Source: Holothuria scabra (lineage: Eukaryota; Echinodermata; Holothuroidea; Aspidochirotida; Holothuriidae). Taken from it: a stretch of DNA of 64,000 nucleotides. The DNA is taken from the NCBI GenBank assembly GCA_037179385.1, contig CM074190.1, forward strand, positions 9,201,784-9,265,783. The letters run 5' to 3'. The notes under the pieces are model-generated. The model was not told where the DNA came from. It searched no databases and saw only the letters and a program-made list of their open reading frames with translations. Each line of letters starts with the position of its first letter. Positions within the stretch are counted from its first letter, which is position 1. A program made the position numbers and the translations under genes. Positions 58,133 to 64,000 of the stretch are shown here, one piece after another.

Positions 58133-58441
58133 AATTACGGCTTGTTGGAGGATCTTCAATCAATGAAGGTCGAGTGGAAGTTTACCACGAAAAACAATGG
58201 GGGACAATTTGTGATGATTCCTGGGATGACGATGATGCTGAAGTTGTATGTCGTCAACTTGGTTTCCCAAATTCGGGCACTGCTGTAAGAAACGCACGAT
58301 TTGGACCAGGTGAAGGTCCTATATGGTTGGACGATGTTAGTTGTATGGGGTCAGAGAGTGACATTGGTGAGTGCGAAAACAACGGTTGGGGAATTCACAA
58401 CTGTGAACACAGGGAAGACGCAGGTGTCCAATGTGAATTAG
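58133..58441 (+). CDS. SRCR domain exon 7 (six-Cys form)
   Basis: 309 nt; acceptor tcgaatgtag, donor gtaagg; phase 1-1. It encodes [76 protein letters not shown] and ends VQCELG. Six cysteines, close to SRCR5. It is the last SRCR seen; the next exon, 1.05 kb on, is a sushi domain, and the phase-1 junction joins them as LG-V-TCPAL. Confidence 0.95.
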
Positions 58442-59488
58442 GTAAGGAAATTTTAACAAAATAAGTACCTACTTGGGAACTACAGAATAGCAAAGAAACA
58501 AGCCGACGATACATCTTCTGAACAAAAAGGTTTTGGATGATTTATCGTACTCATAGCAAGATTGTATGTACGCAGGCCTAATGATCGGACCAGGATAATC
58601 GTTTTGTGAAGAGGCCCAATTTAATTTTACTTCAGATCGACAGTGGTAAAACTGAAAAAAAAAACTTCCATCAGAGACACTTCATCGTTAATCTCATTCA
58701 AGTCGTGATTGTTTCTGTTGGAGGTCGAACTATTCAAATCTGGTTAACACAATACCACACAAAGGTGGACCTCCATTAACGACATACTGAAAGTTCGTAT
58801 CCACACAACTTACCTTGAAGGGCGGGGGGAGAATGGGGAAATTTTCTTGGGAGGGGGTTTGAGCTAGTTAGGTGAACCGTCCCCTCTTCCCCCCTCCTTG
58901 GTTACGTGTTTTTATCACAGTAGATGCAATTTCCTCCAATAGCCAGTTGAGTTCAAATTGTACAATTGTAAAAAGGTGAGTTTGGTGAACGATATATTTA
59001 GCTCCTGTGGTGACCCTAAATTTAGTTATGGAATCTATTTTAAGTTTTCATGGGCAACAAACGCCACACGGGGTCACTTGATATCAAGGTCCTACCATTC
59101 ATCGCAGTTAGTGCTCATGTATTAAAAGCATCATATTTTATTTCATCGTAAACGTAGAAAGTGAGTGACAATGGTTCAAATGTATTATCATTGACTGAGT
59201 TACATGAAAATGTCATTGTGTGCAAGTTTCTTCATAACTTGCTCGGTACAGCAAATACGGTTCCTATTTTATGGTAGGCCACAGGCATAACATGTTTATC
59301 GATATCATTGAAGCCTGAATGCGCTTTTACCATTCTAAGTTATTTTTAAATATAGGTATTTTCATTTTCTCAATTTGGAAATGCACTCGTATAAGATTCA
59401 TTTTCTTTGTTCAACAATGCATTTGATATTGTAACTAAAGTATTCTTTATTTCGTTCATTTCCCTTGTTGCTATATTCATTAAAATAG
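58442..59488 (+). other. Intron between SRCR7 and sushi exon 1
   Basis: 1.05 kb of AT-rich sequence with a G/C-rich patch at 58820-58900. I see no poly(A) signal with clear context, stop exon or new signal-peptide exon, which is why I keep SRCR and CCP exons in one model. Confidence 0.5.
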
Positions 59489-59677
59489 TAACATGTCCGG
59501 CCCTCTCAGACATCAGCAATGGTATACTTTCAACTTGTACCAATGGTTTCGTATCTGGTAGTGCATGTAATTATCGATGTAACACCGGATTTGAAATTGG
59601 TTCAGGTTCCATCACAAGAACCTGCCTCTCAGCAACGAGAACATGGTCTGGCACTGAACCTATTTGTGTGGAAACAA
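59489..59677 (+). CDS. Sushi/CCP domain exon 1 (six-Cys form)
   Basis: 189 nt; acceptor attaaaatag, donor gtaagc; phase 1-1. It encodes TCPALSDISNG, STCTNGFVSGSACNYRCN, TGFEIGSGSITRTC and TWSGTEPICVE. Cys 1 with Pro, the YRCN-GF block, the TC and the WSG..PIC end are the sushi signature. Two extra cysteines (STC and SAC) give six, as in selectin sushi domains, against four in most complement ones. The frame is open upstream with a hydrophobic stretch from 59407, which I read as the polypyrimidine tract, not a signal peptide. Confidence 0.92.
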
Positions 59678-60501
59678 GTAAGCTTCGTTTAGTCGTTTAC
59701 GCTGCCTATGGAAAGAATTTTACTTGCTTTATCATATTAAATTAACAGAAACGCTGTAAAAGAATGACTTCTCGTAATGCGTAGACCATTGTATTGTAAT
59801 TTAAACATATAATATCTAATTACGCTTGTGGGTTCTACTCGTGGCCGTAAGGGGCGGGGACCCGTCCCCGAATTGGCCAAAACCATGCCGAATCGGGCAG
59901 ATTTCGGTGCCTCAGTCGGGCAGAGATCATAGGCCAATGAGACGGTAGCAAGAGGCAGGCCGCCTTTCCAATTTCCGCAAAATCTAAAATTCGACCAAGA
60001 CGGAAATTGGAAAAAAGTCGGACAGCCACTTGAGTGTAAAAAAAATGCATGCATTTTCAGGGAATTCCCAAGCGTGTCAGAATCTTAAAAAATTACTGCG
60101 GTACTGTATCATGCCCGGAAAAAGGGAAAAAATGTAATAGTCGCGGTAAAAATTGTTATGGAAGATCAACAAAATTCCAAAAATTCGCTACACACTCGGG
60201 CAGCGCTAAAAACTATAATTCGTAAGTTTTACTACAATACAGTCTTTCACAAAACAATGCCCGAAATGGTCGAATATCCGCATTCTTTCAAGTATTGTCC
60301 CGAAAAACAGAAAAGTTTTATAGTCAGGGACTCAGGGTAACATCTTTATGAAAAATCAAAGAGACGAAAGTTCGAGACACATTTGGGAAGCCTGTCCCTT
60401 AAAAGAAACAGTCATTCTCCAACCTGTCTTTAAATCTTGTCCAACATAATTCCGGAAATGGCTAATTATTTTACTATTTACAAATATTTGCCCTCCAAAA
60501 C

Positions 60502-60537
60502 AGCTTGTGTGGTAGCTTGTGTGGTAGCTTGTGTGGT
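60502..60537 (+). repeat. Three tandem copies of AGCTTGTGTGGT
   Basis: Three exact 12-bp units in direct succession. Confidence 0.9.
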
Positions 60538-61140
60538 AAAAAATATTTCCTGATCAGCCCCATTTCATGCTGCAGTCTTGCGAAAACTTTGCTCCAAATA
60601 GTAAAATATTCGGGCGAAGGTTCGAAATACTGCTACGTTTTCTATTACCAAATTAATTACACAGACAGGCGGGAAAGTGTTCGGGAACAGTGCCCAGTAA
60701 TTTGCCATCAATCCTGCCCCTAGAGCTGAATTCGGAAAATGCTTATGAAAATCGGGTAATTTGCTTTTCAAAACTGTGCACATCATAATACAATGTGAGA
60801 ACGTCTGCCAATAAGTCTGCTTCAAAATTCATTTCAACCCACCTCGTAGCGTGACACTTTTTCAAAAGTTGCTACTTATAGATGTAAAATTATTACATGC
60901 CGAAGGTCGGAGAGTCAGTAAGATAATTTTATCTATTCAATATGTATTGAATTTAGCCAAGAGTCGCAATAGAGTAAAACACGTTAACTGGTTAACACGT
61001 TCCTAATAACTTTGTAAAGCTTTTCCCCGAAAAGATATATACACACTGTTTCGTCCAATGGTAGTGGTACACTTAATTTGTTAAATTTCTTACTGGTAAC
61101 TTTCTTACAACTCAGCAAGTTGCTGATTTTTTCTATTATT

Positions 61141-61460
61141 GCAGACGAAAAATCGAAATAGCGACTGCTTAGATCCTCCTTATAAGCATGGGAAATGCCA
61201 TTTTCGTCTGCCTGAGCGGGCGATTTTTCAAAATTCAAGCTGTACGCCTTGCTAAGATGGTCTTTCTGGCTGAAATTTAGTTTGGAGTGAACGTTTTCTG
61301 CAAGCGAAAACTCAAAGTAGCGACCACTCAGGTCCTCTTAGTAAAGCGTGGGAAATACCATTTCCGTCTGCCTGAGGATTACGATGTTTCAAAATTTTCT
61401 GTACGCTCCGCGCCAACCTATAGGTGGCGCTCCGCTTAGATAGCCTTTCGGGCAGAGTTA
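61141..61460 (+). repeat. Direct tandem duplication, about 160-bp unit
   Basis: Copy 1 (from 61141) and copy 2 (from about 61299) share in order: gcgac-act, ggtcctc/gatcctc, gcatgggaaat/gcgtgggaaat, ccattt-cgtctgcctgag, tgtacgc and gctaagat/gcttagat. Related single copies lie near 57140-57290, 33660-33760 and 26350-26450, so one dispersed unit was duplicated here. Confidence 0.6.
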
Positions 61461-61811
61461 CATTTTTCGGTGAGAAAATCTTCTGCCTCTAAACTGAAAT
61501 GATCCCCGTATGGCATAGATTTTGCCCTTGATGGGGATCTGAAGTCAGGAAAAAATTAACCGACTCCTGAGAGAGACAGAGAGAGAAAGGGGGGGGGGGG
61601 GAGAGAATCCCGTAAGGCCATGTAGCTACCATTACTCCACATACTGCAAGACCACCAGCTCTTTACTTGCATGGTAATATTTTAAATTCCGAACTCCGTA
61701 TGAAGAATCTACACATGTAAATTTTACTTAATGTTTCAATATTAATTACTATTTTTTGACTGCAACAGCTTTTGTTTCGATCTTTTCCTTTAATTTCTTC
61801 CTTTTAAGTAG

Positions 61812-62000
61812 TAACGTGTACTGCCCTCTCGGATATCAACAATGGTACAGTGTCAACTTGCACCAATGGTTTCTTATTTGGTAGTACATGTACTTACCGA
61901 TGTAATACTGGATTTGAAATTCGGTCAGGTGCCATCTCAAGGACCTGCCTCTCAGCAACAAGGACATGGTCTGGAACTGAACCTACCTGTGTAGAAATAA
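61812..62000 (+). CDS. Sushi/CCP domain exon 2 (six-Cys form)
   Basis: 189 nt; acceptor ttttaagtag, donor gtaagc; phase 1-1. It encodes TCTALSDINNG, STCTNGFLFGSTCTYRCN, TGFEIRSGAISRTC and WSGTEPTCVE. The usual Pro after Cys 1 is Thr. The intron before it is homologous to the one before sushi exon 4 (shared gcaacagcttttgt and aagaatctaca segments), and the sequence after the donor resembles that after sushi exon 1. Confidence 0.92.
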
Positions 62001-62351
62001 GTAAGCTTCATTTAGTCTGCTACGCTTATACAGAATAATTCAAACTAATTTCAACCATGCTTAAGCAGCAGTAAACAAGGTGTAGGATACACTTCTAAAT
62101 TCTTTGCTCTAGTAACCATTAAGGTAAACGAAAGAAAGCTTGGACAGATCTTATTCCTCAAATTTTCAATGCTTTGTAATTTTTGTGAGGAAACCGCTAC
62201 AATCTGTCTCAGAATGATGGAAAATGAGACTTCATATTAGCCAAGGTAAACGTGATAATATTGTAGTATTAATATTTAAAATGGTGACCTCAGTAATAAT
62301 TCTTGAAAAAGTACTCATATAAATTCAAATTTATTTTCCAATTTTAAGTAG

Positions 62352-62540
62352 CAACGTGTCCTGCCCTAGCAGAGATCAACAATGGAATACTTTCAACTTG
62401 TACCAATGGTTTCGTATCTGGTAGTGAATGTACATACCGATGTAACCCAGGATTTGAAATTGGTTCAGGTTCCATCACAAGAACCTGCCTCTCAGAAACT
62501 AGAACATGGTCCGGCACTGAACCTACTTGTGTGGAAACAA
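62352..62540 (+). CDS. Sushi/CCP domain exon 3 (six-Cys form)
   Basis: 189 nt; acceptor ttttaagtag, donor gtaagc; phase 1-1. It encodes TCPALAEINNG, STCTNGFVSGSECTYRCN, PGFEIGSGSITRTC and WSGTEPTCVE. It is separated from sushi exon 2 by only 351 bases. The DNA is strongly similar to sushi exon 1 across the SGSITRTC region. Confidence 0.93.
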
Positions 62541-62978
62541 GTAAGCAAGCTAAGTTTTATTTAGTCGATTTCGCTACTACAGAATTATTTCAAATTAGAC
62601 ACAACCAGCTATAATGATGTTGGTCAAAAAGTTGGAAATGACTAATGTTACTGAGTTGCATATCACATGTAGAGGAATAAAATGGCTTTCTAATAACCAA
62701 TTGTTATGATTACTGCAGAAGAATGACAACTGTTAATTTTTGGTCAATGGCATTGCAATTTATACTTGCAATATCAATCAAAACCATGGCAACTACCATC
62801 ACTCAACCAGAAAATCCACCAGCCCTTTACTTCACGTTAGCACTTTAAATTGTGAACTCATTAACACGAGTCAAGAATCTACAAATTTAAATTCAGCTTA
62901 AGTTTCCATATTGGTTATCCTTTTGTGGCTGCAACAGCTTTTGTTGAGGTTTGTTCCTTTATTTTGTCCAATTTTTAG

Positions 62979-63170
62979 AAGAAACGTGTCCTGCCCTCTC
63001 TGATATCAACAATGGTACACTTTCAACTTGTACTAATGGTTTCGTATCTGGTAGTACATGTACTTACCGATGTAATGTTGGATTTGAAATTGGATCAGGT
63101 TCCATCACAAGAACTTGCCGCTCAGCAACGAGAACATGGTCTGGTGCTGAACCCAGCTGTATTGAAACAA
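62979..63170 (+). CDS. Sushi/CCP domain exon 4 (six-Cys form; tandem acceptor)
   Basis: Acceptor atttttag, then a second AG three bases on (tagaag), a NAGNAG site: the first gives 192 nt with one extra codon, the second 189 nt like its sisters (start 62982). Donor gtgaga. It encodes TCPALSDINNG, STCTNGFVSGSTCTYRCN, VGFEIGSGSITRTC and WSGAEPSCIE. It is the last recognisable exon in the window; because it ends in phase 1 the gene must continue to the right. Confidence 0.92.
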
Positions 63171-64000
63171 GTGAGATTTACTTACTTACTAGACTAGGTT
63201 ACAGATGTGTAACCGTGGCACAGAACAATGGTCTTATTTAAAGTAGAAGAAGATTGCATTACTATGAAACTAGTTGCTTTGCTACATTTCATTGTAGTTT
63301 TCCTTTTATGGCACTGAAAATAAAGACAAGTTCATCGATATATAATTTATGGCATGTGCTCATTTGTAAGGAAGAAATGTGATCTGAAATAAATTATTAC
63401 ACAGAAACCAAATTACATTTGAAAAAAAACAAACTTATGTCAAAATATATTGTATCTGAGTCAGGTTGCAATTTTAACAACATCACTAGTTGAAACAAGC
63501 ATGGAAAACATTCTTATGGGCAAAATTCCGTTTATGCTCAGAAAGGATAAACCTTGCAATCGCTTCAACTCAGGTAAGCTATCAAATATTTAGTATGGAT
63601 ACAAATATGCAAATGAATTCGACTCCGGTGTATATTTTACTTCTAACTTGTTGTTTCAACGATTTATTTTGACAGTAAAATACCAGGAGTGATTTCGAAG
63701 ATTGGGAATCTGAGTCCAGATTATTTACATGTATTAAGACAAAACTGCAAATATTTGTATTATTTGAGTTCCAGATGTAAAATTAACGTTTTTTTTATCT
63801 TTTTGCTTTTGATAAAGATCTTTTAGTCATGTCATCTCAGGAATTTAAACAACAGATTCATTTGAATGTATTTAAAAGATGGAAATAGACTTACAAAAGG
63901 AATTTCAATTATTAATAGCGTATTCTACATATAGGAGAAATCAGAGGTGGTTTTTAATTTTTTTTAAAACTTCAGTTCTACACCATAGTTGACCATTTAC
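63171..64000 (+). other. Right edge: intron after sushi exon 4
   Basis: 830 bases of AT-rich sequence with no SRCR or sushi signature and no terminal exon. Because exon 4 ends inside a codon, further exons must lie beyond the window. Confidence 0.6.

Larger units (their letters stand above)
59678..61811 (+). other. Intron between sushi exons 1 and 2
   Basis: 2.1 kb with a 12-bp triplet repeat (60502-60537), a tandem duplication (61141-61460) and a purine-rich G-tract (61565-61604). No coding exon recognised. Confidence 0.6.
27202..63170 (+). other. SRCR-CCP gene model (signal exon, 7 SRCR, 4+ sushi; 3' end outside window)
   Basis: Gene-level entry for the exons 27202-27316 (proposed), 42698-43006, 46847-47155, 47559-47873, 48360-48668, 50582-50890, 55883-56191, 58133-58441, 59489-59677, 61812-62000, 62352-62540 and 62979-63170. 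Every internal exon is one whole domain, phase 1 at both ends, so any subset splices in frame. SRCR and sushi domains bind ligands outside the cell; invertebrate proteins of this make-up are mostly secreted or cell-surface recognition proteins (family knowledge). Ligand and membrane anchoring are unknown here. The SRCR and CCP parts could be two genes, but no stop, poly(A) signal or start exon is evident between them. Confidence 0.65.

Noticed and set aside
59407..59488. Hydrophobic open frame (FFISFISLVAIFIKI) leading into sushi exon 1, looking like a signal peptide and a new gene start
   Set aside because: It is the T-rich tract before a good acceptor (aaaatag) and the exon is a phase-1 cassette like its sisters. 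It remains a minor alternative if the CCP part is a separate gene.

Overview
The window is invertebrate animal nuclear DNA. It has split genes with GT-AG introns of up to about 15 kb, AT-rich introns packed with transposon debris, and no bacterial gene density, operons or CRISPR arrays. Scavenger receptor cysteine-rich (SRCR) and sushi/CCP exons, with a conserved RBMX2 gene next to them, suggest an invertebrate deuterostome. An echinoderm is my first guess; hemichordate and lancelet are alternatives. The organism is inferred, not proven.

Positions 1-22.6 kb hold a complete plus-strand RBMX2 gene, the RRM protein of the spliceosomal RES complex. Five coding exons (1032-1036, 9507-9674, 15613-15742, 18522-18699, 21492-22072) splice in frame to 353 residues. 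The start exon supplies only five coding bases and is inferred. The introns carry LINE fragments, a 2.0-kb hAT-like element with an 8-bp target duplication, a SINE and other repeats. A 141-bp hAT-type MITE with a perfect 8-bp duplication lies just past the poly(A) signal.

Positions 22.7-42.7 kb look like intergenic DNA and are mostly layered mobile elements: SINEs, hAT-like elements with target duplications, a 5'-truncated LINE (36.1-41.1 kb) split by later insertions, and an AT-rich inverted-repeat element. Inside this stretch a short open reading frame (27202-27316) encodes a typical signal peptide and ends in a phase-1 donor. I propose it as the first coding exon of the next gene.

From 42.7 kb to beyond the right edge, the plus strand carries seven single-exon SRCR domains followed by four single-exon sushi domains. 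All start and end in phase 1. The SRCR exons strictly alternate between a six-cysteine form (SRCR1, 3, 5, 7) and an eight-cysteine form with an adjacent Cys-Cys pair (SRCR2, 4, 6). SRCR1 and SRCR3 are almost identical in DNA. With the signal exon in front, the model is a secreted or membrane-anchored protein of the pattern-recognition type, whose 3' end lies outside the window. Its introns hold nested TTAA-flanked and TA-flanked elements, an inverted MITE pair, a minisatellite and tandem duplications.
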